Positions 5,986 through 14,174 of a stretch of DNA of 64,000 nucleotides are shown piece after piece. The notes under the pieces are model-generated. The model was not told the DNA's origin and did no database searches. It saw only the letters and a list, made by a program, of their open reading frames with translations. The position numbers and the translations under genes are program-made. Position 1 is the stretch's first letter; the number at the start of each line of letters is the position of its first letter. The stretch comes from Duganella flavida (lineage in GTDB: Bacteria; Pseudomonadota; Gammaproteobacteria; Burkholderiales; Burkholderiaceae_D): assembly GCF_009857445.1 (NCBI RefSeq), contig NZ_WWCN01000022.1, positions 1 through 64,000 on the forward strand, read 5' to 3'.

Positions 5986-6612
5986 ATGCATCGCTTGCTT
6001 TCCGCTTCATTGGTTATGGCCTGCTTCGCTCTGTGCTCGACGCAAGCTTCGGCCGATACCGTCCAACTTAATAGCTGGACCAATGGCTGGGCTGACGTAT
6101 CAGTCTTTAACTCAATTGATAGTCACGCCTACAGCGGTGCGGCCGGCGGCTTCAGCGGTCAGTTGAATGGCGGTACCTTCCAGACGTATTGTGTCGATCT
6201 GTACCAATCCTTCAATTGGGGCACCACATATACCGACTATTCCGTAGTCGCTCTGAGCACTACCGTGTCGCACGACTTAGCTCGCTTGTTCACCAGCCAT
6301 TTGGGCGACGTGGTCGATGGCAATACTTCTGCGGCGTTTCAGCTGGCCACTTGGGAGATAATGTATGAGCAAGGCGGCAGCTACAATCTGAGTGCCGGCA
6401 ATTTCACCGAAAGCGGCAATGCTACTGTGCACAACATTGCACAAGGCTACCTTGACACACTCGGCCAGAGCGCTATCTACACCGTCCAGAAACTGGAAAG
6501 CCCGACCAGCCAGGACTTTGTCCTCACCACCGCCGTCCCAGAGCCTTCCAGTTACGCCATGCTGGCGGCGGGCTTGGGTCTCATAGGCTGGATCAAGCGC
6601 CGCAAGGCCTGA
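5986..6612 (+). CDS. PEP-CTERM sorting domain protein
   Basis: 208 residues from the ATG at 5986, which has a GAGGGGA ribosome site; an in-frame upstream start at 5920 would bury the signal peptide. Signal peptide MHRLLSASLVMACFALCSTQ up to ASA. The mature domain has TFQTYCVDLYQSFNWG and AFQLATWEIMYEQGG, blocks common in exported PEP-CTERM proteins. The C-terminus is a textbook sorting signal: VPEPSSYAMLAAGLGLIGWI followed by KRRKA, which is processed by an exosortase and linked to exopolysaccharide export in this group. It is the only clear plus-strand gene in the array region and has its own promoter candidate. The ligand or structural role is unknown. Confidence 0.9.
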   Translation: MHRLLSASLVMACFALCSTQASADTVQLNSWTNGWADVSVFNSIDSHAYSGAAGGFSGQLNGGTFQTYCVDLYQSFNWGTTYTDYSVVALSTTVSHDLARLFTSHLGDVVDGNTSAAFQLATWEIMYEQGGSYNLSAGNFTESGNATVHNIAQGYLDTLGQSAIYTVQKLESPTSQDFVLTTAVPEPSSYAMLAAGLGLIGWIKRRKA

Positions 6613-6616
6613 TCCA

Positions 6617-6631
6617 TGACCGGCCCGGTCA
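6617..6631. other. Perfect inverted repeat after the PEP-CTERM gene
   Basis: TGACCGG, C, CCGGTCA, five bases after the stop codon. No T-tract follows, so it is not a standard intrinsic terminator. It could be a protein site or stabilise the 3' end of the transcript. The rest of 6632-6728 shows nothing. Confidence 0.3.
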
Positions 6632-6728
6632 GCGCGCTTCTCCAGGATACGCTGAAATTACTTTCGGATTAAGTACTGCCGCCTCGAACCGCAGCGGCTC
6701 GGCACCGTTGTCTGCCACCTCATTAGCG

Positions 6729-7286
6729 TCACAGGTCGCGGGTGTGAGATATGCTAATTTGACATGTGTCAATGCCAAAACTCACGAAAACCGGATCTCC
6801 GTTGCGCTGCGGGACGGTAAAGCTTGTCGTGTTATACGATGGTCCTCCGTCATGGCCTGGAACGGAGAATTCGATCGGTTTGCTCCCTAATGCAGCCTCG
6901 AGGGATGTTGTAGTGGGACACGACATGCTAGCAAGTTCGAGGTTAAGAACATTGAGAATCTTCGGTTTGTTTGGCGGTGACTGCTCTAAGCTCCAGTGAA
7001 TAACGACCTTCTTGATTCCCAATTCGGATGCAGGGGGATCGTAATACGCGAAGAATCTAGGGGATGAATGGGCACTAAAAGGCCCTTGCCAAATGATCTG
7101 TTCGTTTAAGTTTGGCAGCTTCAACTCCTGCTCGATAGCACGGATATCTACTTCTTGATCAATTCGCGCGAGCTTGGCCACAGCTTCGGCGATTACCTGA
7201 CCTGAGCTTTCCTCTTGTAGCTGTGCGGAGACTTGTGACACAGAGGCCAATATTACCGCTCCAAAAATTGTGCTGAGTCTTCTCAT
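6729..7286 (-). CDS. Exported protein of unknown function
   Basis: 185 residues with a signal peptide (MRRLSTIFGAVILASVSQVS, cleavage near residues 21-22). The mature part begins with a helical, acidic segment (IAEAVAKLARIDQEVDIRAI) and continues as a beta-rich domain containing KKVVIHWSLEQSPPNKPKIL and two cysteines (MSCPTTTS and DTCQIS) that could form a disulfide. No family was recognised. It lies between repeat copies 14 and 15 on the same strand as the other array genes and converges on the PEP-CTERM gene. The ribosome site is weak. Confidence 0.6.
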   Translation of the reverse strand: MRRLSTIFGAVILASVSQVSAQLQEESSGQVIAEAVAKLARIDQEVDIRAIEQELKLPNLNEQIIWQGPFSAHSSPRFFAYYDPPASELGIKKVVIHWSLEQSPPNKPKILNVLNLELASMSCPTTTSLEAALGSKPIEFSVPGHDGGPSYNTTSFTVPQRNGDPVFVSFGIDTCQISISHTRDL

Positions 7287-7314
7287 CTCTATTCTAAAAA
7301 TTGCTTTGGTAATA

Positions 7315-7338
7315 GTCAGCTATTGGCCGACACCTGCC
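7315..7338 (+). repeat. Array repeat copy 15 (last in window)
   Basis: GTCAGC, TAT, TGGCCG, then ACACCTGCC. It marks the right end of the array; about 105 bp of unassigned sequence separate it from the end of glpD. Confidence 0.65.
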
Positions 7339-7443
7339 AACCGCTAGTGCCTATACACAGCCAATAGCATTAAAGATAGCATTTTTGCTCCTCTGCAAAA
7401 TGCGTGAAATCTCACTAGCTTGAGTGAAGCGAAGTGAATCGGG

Positions 7444-8976
7444 CTATCGAGCCAGCGGGTGGGCGTTGAGCCAGGTTTGGAGTTGCGCGGCGGCGTCGGT
7501 TGGCAGGTGCAGGCCTAGCTTGGTGCGGCGCCAGAGGATGTCTTGGGCGGTGCGCGCCCATTCGTAGCGGCGCAGGTATTCCACTTCGGTGGCGTAGAGG
7601 CCGGGGGCGATTTCGTCGCCTAGAGAAGCGATGTCGATACGATCGGCCAGCAGGGTGTGGATGCGGGTGCCGTAGGTGCGGCAGTAGCGCGTCACCAGCG
7701 CTGATGGCAGGCCGCTGTAGCGTGCCAGCTGCGCCTCCTGCCATTTGCTGAATTCCAGCACCGAGCGGTTGTGCGGCTCGGCGCCGAATAAGTCGCCGCC
7801 CGGCAGGCAGGCGTTGTGGGTCCAGCCGCCGTGGCGGTTGTCCAGCGCTTTGGCTACCTGGTCGACCGCTTCCTCCGCCAACTTGCGGAAGGTGGTGATT
7901 TTGCCGCCGAAGACGCTCAGGATCGGCGGACCGTCGTCGTCCACTTCCAACCGGTAATCGCGCGTGACGGCTTTGGCGTCGGCGCCGTCTTCCACCAGCG
8001 GGCGCACGCCGGAATAGGTCCACACCACGTCAACCGGCGTAATCGGTTGCGTGAAGTACTGGCTGGCCAGCTGGCACAGATAGGCGATTTCGTCTTCGCT
8101 GATGGCGACCGCGTTGGCGTCGCCCTGATAATCAAGGTCGGTGGTGCCGATCAGCGTAAAGTCGTGCTCATACGGGATCGCAAACACGATGCGTCCGTCG
8201 GGATGCTGGAAAATGTAGGCGTTGTCATGCTCGAAGATGCGCTTGACCACGATGTGGCTGCCCTTGATCAGCCGCAGGTGGCCGCTGTCCTGCTTCGGCA
8301 GCGCTGATTGCAGCAGGCTGGCGGTCCACGGTCCCGCCGCATTCACCACGTAGCGCGCGTTGACGCGGATTTCGCCGCAACTCGGCTTGAACAGCGTCGC
8401 TTCCCAATCGGCGGTCTTGCGTTCCAGCTTGGAGCACACGGCTTGCGTGAGGATGGTCGCGCCCTTCTCGCAGGCGTCGATGGCGTTCAGCACCACCAGC
8501 CGAGCGTCGTCCACCCAGCCGTCTGAATAAATGAAGCCGCGCTCAAACTCCGGCTTCAAAGGCTTGCCTGCCGCGTGGGTACGCAGGTTGATACCGGCCG
8601 ATGCCGGCAGCAGTTCGCGGCGCGCCAGCATATCGTACAAAAACAGCCCGGCGCGTATCATCCACGCCGGCCGCTGGCCCTGCGCATGCGGCATTACGAA
8701 GCGCAGCGGCCACATGATGTGCGGTGCCGCACGCAACAGCACCTCGCGCTCGATCAGCGCCTTGCGTACCAGGTTAAACTCATAATATTCGAGATAGCGC
8801 AGGCCGCCGTGTATCAGCTTGGTGGACGCCGACGACGTATGCGCCGCCAGGTCATCCTTCTCGCACAGTACGACCGACAGCCCGCGACCCGCCGCATCAC
8901 GGGCGATACCGGCGCCGTTGATGCCGCCGCCGATGATCAGGACATCGCAATCGAGTATGTGCTGCGGTTCCGCCAT
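7444..8976 (-). CDS. glpD: Aerobic glycerol-3-phosphate dehydrogenase
   Basis: 510 residues, normal length for GlpD. It oxidises sn-glycerol-3-phosphate to dihydroxyacetone phosphate at the inner membrane and passes electrons to quinone. The N-terminal FAD fold is evident (DCDVLIIGGGINGAGIARDA, then VVLCEKDDLA), followed by the family block SSASTKLIHGGLRYLEYYEF. The substrate-binding and C-terminal helical domains are intact (YTYSGVRPLVEDGAD appears as WTYSGVRPLVEDGAD; FGGKITTFRKLAEEAV). There are no glpF, glpK or glpR neighbours in the window; it is divergent from mrcA across 105 bp. It marks the return to high-GC core sequence after the cassette-like array. Confidence 0.95.
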   Translation of the reverse strand: MAEPQHILDCDVLIIGGGINGAGIARDAAGRGLSVVLCEKDDLAAHTSSASTKLIHGGLRYLEYYEFNLVRKALIEREVLLRAAPHIMWPLRFVMPHAQGQRPAWMIRAGLFLYDMLARRELLPASAGINLRTHAAGKPLKPEFERGFIYSDGWVDDARLVVLNAIDACEKGATILTQAVCSKLERKTADWEATLFKPSCGEIRVNARYVVNAAGPWTASLLQSALPKQDSGHLRLIKGSHIVVKRIFEHDNAYIFQHPDGRIVFAIPYEHDFTLIGTTDLDYQGDANAVAISEDEIAYLCQLASQYFTQPITPVDVVWTYSGVRPLVEDGADAKAVTRDYRLEVDDDGPPILSVFGGKITTFRKLAEEAVDQVAKALDNRHGGWTHNACLPGGDLFGAEPHNRSVLEFSKWQEAQLARYSGLPSALVTRYCRTYGTRIHTLLADRIDIASLGDEIAPGLYATEVEYLRRYEWARTAQDILWRRTKLGLHLPTDAAAQLQTWLNAHPLAR

Positions 8977-9081
8977 ATGGTCCCTTTGGAGCTGTATACC
9001 TGTACGTTACGACAAGTGACGTCAAGTAACAATAGGCATGATCTATAATCGCGGATACTTCTGCAACTGAGAGATGATGTT

Positions 9082-11478
9082 TTGACAACCTCGAACTCCC
9101 TACCCGCCTGGATTAATCGCCGCAATATGATACGTGCCGCCATTGCCGCCGGTCTTGCAGCGCTGGTCGCCGGCGGCCTGCTGCTCGCCTACCTGCTGCT
9201 TTACGTAGCACCCAACCTGCCGTCGCTGGAAACCATCACCGACTACCGTCCGAAAATCCCGCTGCGCGTCTACACCGCCGACAATGCCCTGATCGGCGAA
9301 TTCGGCGAAGAGCATCGCGATTTCGTGCCGGTCAAGGACATTCCGGAACTGATGAAGAAATCCGTGCTGGCGATCGAGGACAAGCGCTTCTACGAACATA
9401 ACGGCATCGACTGGAAACGCGCGTTGGGCGCGGCCAAAGCTAATCTCGGCGGCGCCATGCGCCAGGGCGGTTCGACCATCACCATGCAGGTGGCGCGTAA
9501 CTTCTTCCTGACGCGCGACAAATTCTATGGCCGCAAACTGAATGAAGTGATGCTGGCCCTGAAAATCGAGGCGACGCTCAACAAGGACCAAATCCTTGAG
9601 CTGTACATGAACCAGATTTACCTCGGCCAGCGCTCGTTCGGTTTCGGCGCCGCCGCCCAGACCTACTTCGGCAAGTCGCTGAAAGAGCTGTCGATCGCCG
9701 AGATGGCGATGCTGGCCGGCCTGCCGCAGAATCCTGCGCGCCACAATCCGGCCGTGAATCCAAAGCGCGCCAAACAACGCCAGCAACTGGTGCTGCGCGC
9801 CATGCGCGATGCTGATTTCATCACTGACCAGCAGTACCAGAAGGCGCTGCACGAAACCCTGCACATCAGCCGCAAAGGCCAGGACTTCGACGTCCACGCC
9901 GAATATGTGGCCGAACTGGCGCGCCAGGCGGTGTACGCACAGTTTAAGGAAGATTCGTACACCAAGGGCATCAGCGTCTACACCACGATTTTGAAGGCCG
10001 ATCAGAAGGCCGCTTACGAATCGATGCGCCGCAATGTGCTGAACTATGACCAGCGCCACGGCTACCGCGGCCCGGAAGCCTTCATCACGCTGCCGGCCAG
10101 CGAAGAGGAACGCGACGACGCTATCGAAGAAGCACTGCAGAAGCGCCCAAGCAGCGACGGCCTGATTCCCGCCGTCGTGCTGGACGCCGGCCCGAAAGCA
10201 GTCAAGGTGCAGAATCCGTCCGGCGAAGAAATCTCCATCAGCGGCGACGGCCTGCGCCTGGTCACCAACGCCTTGAGCGACAAGGCCAAGGAAGGCGTGC
10301 GCCTACGTCCAGGTGCCGTGATCCGCATCATGCAGGGCGATAAAAACGGCTGGATCATCACCCAAGTACCGCAGGTATCGGCGGCCTTCGTGTCGCTGGA
10401 CACCGTCAGCGGCGGCTACCACGCCATGGTGGGCGGTTTCGATTACAACCTGCAGAAGTTCAACCACGTGACGCAGGCATGGCGCCAGCCCGGTTCCTCG
10501 ATCAAGCCATTCGTGTACTCGGCAGCGCTGGAGCGCGGGTTCTCGCCGGCTACCATCATCAACGACGCGCCACTCAACCTGACCGGCGCCGAAACCGGCA
10601 ACGAAGCCTGGTCGCCGCGTAACGACGACGGCAAATTCGACGGCCCGATCTCGATGCGCACCGCGCTGTCGGAATCGAAGAACGTGGCCTCGGTGCGCAT
10701 CCTGCGCGCCATCACCGTACCGTATGCGCACAGCTATCTTGGCAAGTTCGGCTTCGACCTGGCCAAGCATCCGAAGAATCTCACGCTGGCACTGGGCACC
10801 GGCTCGGTGACGCCGGCGCAGCTGGCCGGCGCCTACTCGGTTTTTGCCAACGGCGGCTACTCGGTCGAGCCTTACCTGATCGCCAAAATCGTCGATGGCG
10901 ACGGCAAGATCATCCAGGAAGCCAAGCCGCGCACCGCGCTGCCGGACGAAGCCCGCGTGCTTGATCCGCGCAACGTGTTCGTGATGGACTCCATGCTGCG
11001 TGAAGTGACGCGCAGCGGCACCGGCGGCGCAGTGGCGCGCCTTGGCCGCCCTGACCTCGCCGGTAAAACCGGTACTTCCAGCGATGCGGTCGACGGCTGG
11101 TTCGCCGGCTACGGCGGCGGCATCGTTGCGGTATCGTGGATGGGCTTTGACGATTCGCGTTCGCTGGGCGGCAAGGAGTTTGGCGCCACCGCAGCGCTGC
11201 CGATCTGGATCGACTACATGAAAGTAGCGATGCAAAGCCGTCCGCCGCTGGACCGTCCGGTGCCGATCGGCCTGACGCAGGTGAACGGCGAATGGCTGTA
11301 CGATGAATTCACGGGTGACGCCGCGCGCCACTCGCTGGATATGGATGAAGAGCCGGCCGGTGCTGAGAACGTGGAGCCGGCGGCTGCCGGCGCAGCGGCA
11401 GCTCCTGCTGCACCGGCAGCGCCGGCGGCGCCAAACGCGGAGAACATCAAACCGGTGCCAACCGGCCCGGCGCGCTAA
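9082..11478 (+). CDS. mrcA: Penicillin-binding protein 1A (bifunctional peptidoglycan synthase)
   Basis: 798 residues. After a membrane anchor (about residues 17-41) comes the GT51 glycosyltransferase (EDKRFYEHNGIDWKRA, GGSTITMQVARNFFL, the block with KIEATLNKDQILELYMNQIY), then an OB-like linker and the transpeptidase with SSIKPF (SxxK), SESKN (SxN) and GKTGTSS (KTG). It polymerises and cross-links peptidoglycan on the periplasmic face. The tail is low-complexity Ala/Pro. The start is a TTG at 9082 with GAGAG upstream; the next in-frame ATG would remove charged residues before the anchor but keep the anchor. It is divergent from glpD and convergent with the TetR gene, leaving 13 bp. Confidence 0.93.
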   Translation: MTTSNSLPAWINRRNMIRAAIAAGLAALVAGGLLLAYLLLYVAPNLPSLETITDYRPKIPLRVYTADNALIGEFGEEHRDFVPVKDIPELMKKSVLAIEDKRFYEHNGIDWKRALGAAKANLGGAMRQGGSTITMQVARNFFLTRDKFYGRKLNEVMLALKIEATLNKDQILELYMNQIYLGQRSFGFGAAAQTYFGKSLKELSIAEMAMLAGLPQNPARHNPAVNPKRAKQRQQLVLRAMRDADFITDQQYQKALHETLHISRKGQDFDVHAEYVAELARQAVYAQFKEDSYTKGISVYTTILKADQKAAYESMRRNVLNYDQRHGYRGPEAFITLPASEEERDDAIEEALQKRPSSDGLIPAVVLDAGPKAVKVQNPSGEEISISGDGLRLVTNALSDKAKEGVRLRPGAVIRIMQGDKNGWIITQVPQVSAAFVSLDTVSGGYHAMVGGFDYNLQKFNHVTQAWRQPGSSIKPFVYSAALERGFSPATIINDAPLNLTGAETGNEAWSPRNDDGKFDGPISMRTALSESKNVASVRILRAITVPYAHSYLGKFGFDLAKHPKNLTLALGTGSVTPAQLAGAYSVFANGGYSVEPYLIAKIVDGDGKIIQEAKPRTALPDEARVLDPRNVFVMDSMLREVTRSGTGGAVARLGRPDLAGKTGTSSDAVDGWFAGYGGGIVAVSWMGFDDSRSLGGKEFGATAALPIWIDYMKVAMQSRPPLDRPVPIGLTQVNGEWLYDEFTGDAARHSLDMDEEPAGAENVEPAAAGAAAAPAAPAAPAAPNAENIKPVPTGPAR

Positions 11479-11491
11479 TTAAGGCCGACGC

Positions 11492-12172
11492 TTAGGCCGA
11501 CAGATAGCCGCGCATCATCCGCACGGCACTGTTGGCGAAGCGGTCGGGATCGATATCGGCCGCGCGGTACTTCCAGCGCTTGACGTACCAGTCCTGGAAC
11601 ATGGCCATGATGTGCGCGGCCACCAAATCCGGGCTACCTTGCGGTCGTCCCGGCACCTGCGCGATCACGTCGGCATACAGCGCCTGCACGTGCATCTCCG
11701 ATTCCTTGGCCGTGCTGCGCTGCTCCGCCTGCAGCACGCGTGAATCCATAAAGACGAAATAGAACCACGGCTGCAAAATTTCCGACACATAGATCGAGGC
11801 ACGCATCAGCGCCTCCAGCCGGTCCAGCGGATCGGCGATGTCGGTGTACATCTTGGGTAGCTCGTGGGTAGCGTGGCGCACCACGTCTTCGATCATTTCC
11901 GCCAGCTGATCCTTGCTGCTGATGTAGCCATACAAGCCACCCATCGACAGCCCGGTCTCGCCGCACAAGTCGCGCAGGTTCATGGCGCGGAAGCCCACCT
12001 CGTTGGCCAGCTTGAAGGTGGCGTTGAAAATTTTCTCCAGATTCTCCAGCGCCGGCTTGCGGCGCTTCACCGTGATGCGGTCGGCATAACGGTCGAGCAG
12101 ATATGCCCAGATATTGACGCCGTCCAGCGGCGTCACAGCCTGAAATTGTTGGAAGTCGAATTGCGCCGCCAA
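11492..12172 (-). CDS. TetR-family transcriptional regulator, probable regulator of the adjacent lipase genes
   Basis: 226 residues from a TTG at 12172. The frame stays open to a GTG at 12235, but a good -10 (TATAAT, 12206-12211) lies inside that extension and AGGGA sits 6 bases before the TTG, so the shorter form is preferred. The HTH follows an unusual 45-residue N-terminal segment: NLEKIFNATFKLANEVGFRA, NLRDLCGETGLSMGGLYGYI, SSKDQLAEM. The ligand domain contains DRLEALMRASIYVSEIL. It is divergent from the lipase gene, which is the usual arrangement for a local repressor, but the target is inferred. Confidence 0.8.
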   Translation of the reverse strand: MAAQFDFQQFQAVTPLDGVNIWAYLLDRYADRITVKRRKPALENLEKIFNATFKLANEVGFRAMNLRDLCGETGLSMGGLYGYISSKDQLAEMIEDVVRHATHELPKMYTDIADPLDRLEALMRASIYVSEILQPWFYFVFMDSRVLQAEQRSTAKESEMHVQALYADVIAQVPGRPQGSPDLVAAHIMAMFQDWYVKRWKYRAADIDPDRFANSAVRMMRGYLSA

Positions 12173-12205
12173 GGTTGTCCCTGTGTTGTGTATTTTTCTC
12201 AATCG

Positions 12206-12211
12206 ATTATA
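12206..12211 (-). promoter_or_regulatory. -10 element of the TetR gene
   Basis: TATAAT on the minus strand, 34 bases upstream of the TTG start. No good -35 is visible at 17 bp. It supports the short TetR reading. Confidence 0.45.
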
Positions 12212-12333
12212 GCGCACGAGCCTCTGTACGCTCACGACGCCCGCAGATTGGCTCCCAAGGCCGTGCGTGCGGACTGCAAGGCCTGTACGCCGGTGCTACA
12301 TTTTGAAGACAACCATAACCACCGGAGACCATC

Positions 12334-13248
12334 ATGACTCGACGCATCTGGAGCACCCTCACCTTATGCCTTGCCTTTCTCGCCGCCCTGCCCGCGCCAT
12401 CGTGGGCGGCCGGCTACACCCAGACCAAGTATCCCATCGTGCTGGTGCACGGCCTGTTCGGCTTTGACAGCGTGGGGCCGGTAGACTACTTCTACGGCAT
12501 CGCTTCGGCGCTGCGCAGCGGCGGCGCCGATGTGTATGTGACCTCGGTATCGGCCGCCAACAGCACCGAGGTGCGCGGCGAACAGCTGCTGCTGCAGGTC
12601 AAGCAGATCCTGGCGGCGACCGGTGCGTCCAAGGTCAATCTGGTGGGCCACAGCCACGGCGGGCCAACCGCGCGCTATGTCGCTTCGGTGCGGCCGGACC
12701 TGGTGGCCTCGGTCACCAGCGTGGGCGGCGTCAACAAGGGCTCGCGCGTGGCCGATGTGCTGATCGGCGCGGTGCCGAATGTGACGTACAGCGTGGCGAA
12801 TGCGGTGTCGGGCCTGATCAGCTTCCTGTCCGGCAGCCCGACCTTGCCGCAGAATGCGCGCGCGGCGGCGACCTCGCTCAGCACGGCCGGCACGGCAGCC
12901 TTCAACGCGCGCAACCCTCAAGGCGTGCCGACGTCGGCCTGCGGCGAAGGCGCGTATCAGGTAAGCGGCGTGTACTACTTTTCGTGGAGCGGTGCACAGC
13001 CTTACACCAATGTGCTGGACGCCAGTGATCCGGTGCTGGCGCTGACTTCGCTGGCCTTCGACGGCGCCAAGAACGATGGCCTGGTCAGCAGCTGCTCCAG
13101 CCATCTGGGCCGCGTGATCCGCGACGACTATGCGCTCAACCATCTGGATGAGGTGAACCAGCTGATTGGCATCACCAATCTGTTCGAGACCAATCCGGTA
13201 ACCATCTACCGCCAGCAGGCCAATCGCCTGCAGGGACTGGGGCTCTGA
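12334..13248 (+). CDS. lip: Secreted triacylglycerol lipase (family I.1-like)
   Basis: 304 residues with a signal peptide ending near ASWAA at residue 26. Alpha/beta hydrolase that cleaves triacylglycerols outside the cell. IVLVHGLFGFDS gives the oxyanion loop; GHSHGG places the nucleophile at Ser107; NDGLVSSCSSHLG gives Asp248 and ALNHLDEVNQ gives His270 plus the calcium-site residues. Cys203 and Cys254 match the disulfide of the Pseudomonas enzymes. Its foldase gene follows with a one-base stop/start overlap, which fits a lipase that needs a dedicated chaperone and type II secretion. The TetR gene is divergent. Confidence 0.93.
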   Translation: MTRRIWSTLTLCLAFLAALPAPSWAAGYTQTKYPIVLVHGLFGFDSVGPVDYFYGIASALRSGGADVYVTSVSAANSTEVRGEQLLLQVKQILAATGASKVNLVGHSHGGPTARYVASVRPDLVASVTSVGGVNKGSRVADVLIGAVPNVTYSVANAVSGLISFLSGSPTLPQNARAAATSLSTAGTAAFNARNPQGVPTSACGEGAYQVSGVYYFSWSGAQPYTNVLDASDPVLALTSLAFDGAKNDGLVSSCSSHLGRVIRDDYALNHLDEVNQLIGITNLFETNPVTIYRQQANRLQGLGL

Positions 13249-14174
13249 TGCGGATCGCGCTGCGCATTGCGGTGTTGGCTGCGGTTGCCAGCTGTGCGGC
13301 CTACTTGCTGCTGATGCGGCAGGACGGTCCCGCCGCCCTGGCCGCGCCTGCGCAGCGCGCCTCGCCGGACTACTTCCCGTTCGTGCGCTCGATGGCCGGC
13401 ACGCTGCCGGACGGCGCGGCGCGCGTCAATGCGGACGGTCAGCTGGTCGTCAATGCGGAACTGGCCTACCTGTTCGATTACTATCTGGCCGGTTTGGGCG
13501 AGCGCCCGCTGGAAGCCATCCGCACCGAGATCATCCGCGAGCTGGAGCGCCGGCTGCAGCCTGGGCCAGCCGCGCAAGCACGCCGCCTGCTGGATGCATG
13601 GCTGGCCTACAAGCGCGCGCTGGTCGATGTGGAACGCGGCCTGCCGGCGCAAGCCGATCCGGTGCTGTGCGCACGCCAGCGCTTGACGGCCATGCAGCAA
13701 CTGCGCGGCGCCTATTTCAGCCAACCAGAAATCGCCGGTCTGTTCGGCGACAGCGACGCTTACGACCTGGACGCCATCTCCCGGCTGGAAATCAGCAGCG
13801 ATGCCAGCCTGACCGATGCACAGCGCAAGCAAAAACTGGCAGCGTTGGACGCCCGCCTGCCGCAACAAGCCCGCGAAGAAAAAGAAGCGCCGACGCGCGT
13901 ACTGAGGTTGGAAGAATCCGTCACCGCAGCCCGTGCACGCGGGGCAGATGACAATGAGGTGTACCGCTTGCGCTCCGCCGCTATCTCCCCCGCCGCCGCC
14001 GCGCGTCTGGCCGACGTCGACCGCGAAGAAGCCGACTGGCAGCGCCGCATCAGCAGCTACCAATCTCAGCGCCGTCAGCTGCAGCAAACCGCCGCCAACG
14101 AAGCCGCATTCCAGCAACTGCGCGACAGCACCTTCAGCGCCGAGGAACAAAAACGCCTGCCGGCCTACGAATAA
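13248..14174 (+). CDS. lif: Lipase-specific foldase (lipase chaperone)
   Basis: 308 residues. An N-terminal membrane anchor (IALRIAVLAAVASCAAYLLL) is followed by an Ala/Pro linker and the helical chaperone domain. The block ELAYLFDYYLAGLGE corresponds to the conserved R/x-x-F-D-Y motif region needed for lipase folding. The long helical middle (LEISSDASLTDAQRKQKL) and C-terminal mini-domain (DREEADWQRRISSYQSQRRQ) fit the family. It is periplasmic, anchored in the inner membrane, and folds the upstream lipase before secretion. The ATG shares one base with the lipase stop, so the pair is translationally coupled. The stop abuts the stop of the convergent gene. Confidence 0.9.
   Translation: MRIALRIAVLAAVASCAAYLLLMRQDGPAALAAPAQRASPDYFPFVRSMAGTLPDGAARVNADGQLVVNAELAYLFDYYLAGLGERPLEAIRTEIIRELERRLQPGPAAQARRLLDAWLAYKRALVDVERGLPAQADPVLCARQRLTAMQQLRGAYFSQPEIAGLFGDSDAYDLDAISRLEISSDASLTDAQRKQKLAALDARLPQQAREEKEAPTRVLRLEESVTAARARGADDNEVYRLRSAAISPAAAARLADVDREEADWQRRISSYQSQRRQLQQTAANEAAFQQLRDSTFSAEEQKRLPAYE

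Noticed and set aside
186..7338. Array repeats as classical integron attC sites
   Set aside because: Only copy 13 has a neighbouring GCCTAAC heptamer; the others lack paired RYYYAAC/GTTRRRY cores, and the sites are about 24 bp, shorter than attC. No integrase gene is in the window.
186..7338. Array repeats as intrinsic terminators of the minus-strand genes
   Set aside because: No T-tract follows the hairpin on the minus strand in any copy, and several copies have imperfect arms.
186..7338. Array as a CRISPR locus
   Set aside because: Repeats are diverged, spacing is 114-1,633 bp and the spacers are genes.
7340..7443. Terminator for glpD
   Set aside because: Only short, imperfect inverted repeats around TCACTTCGCTTCACTC; no stable stem with a T-tract could be drawn.
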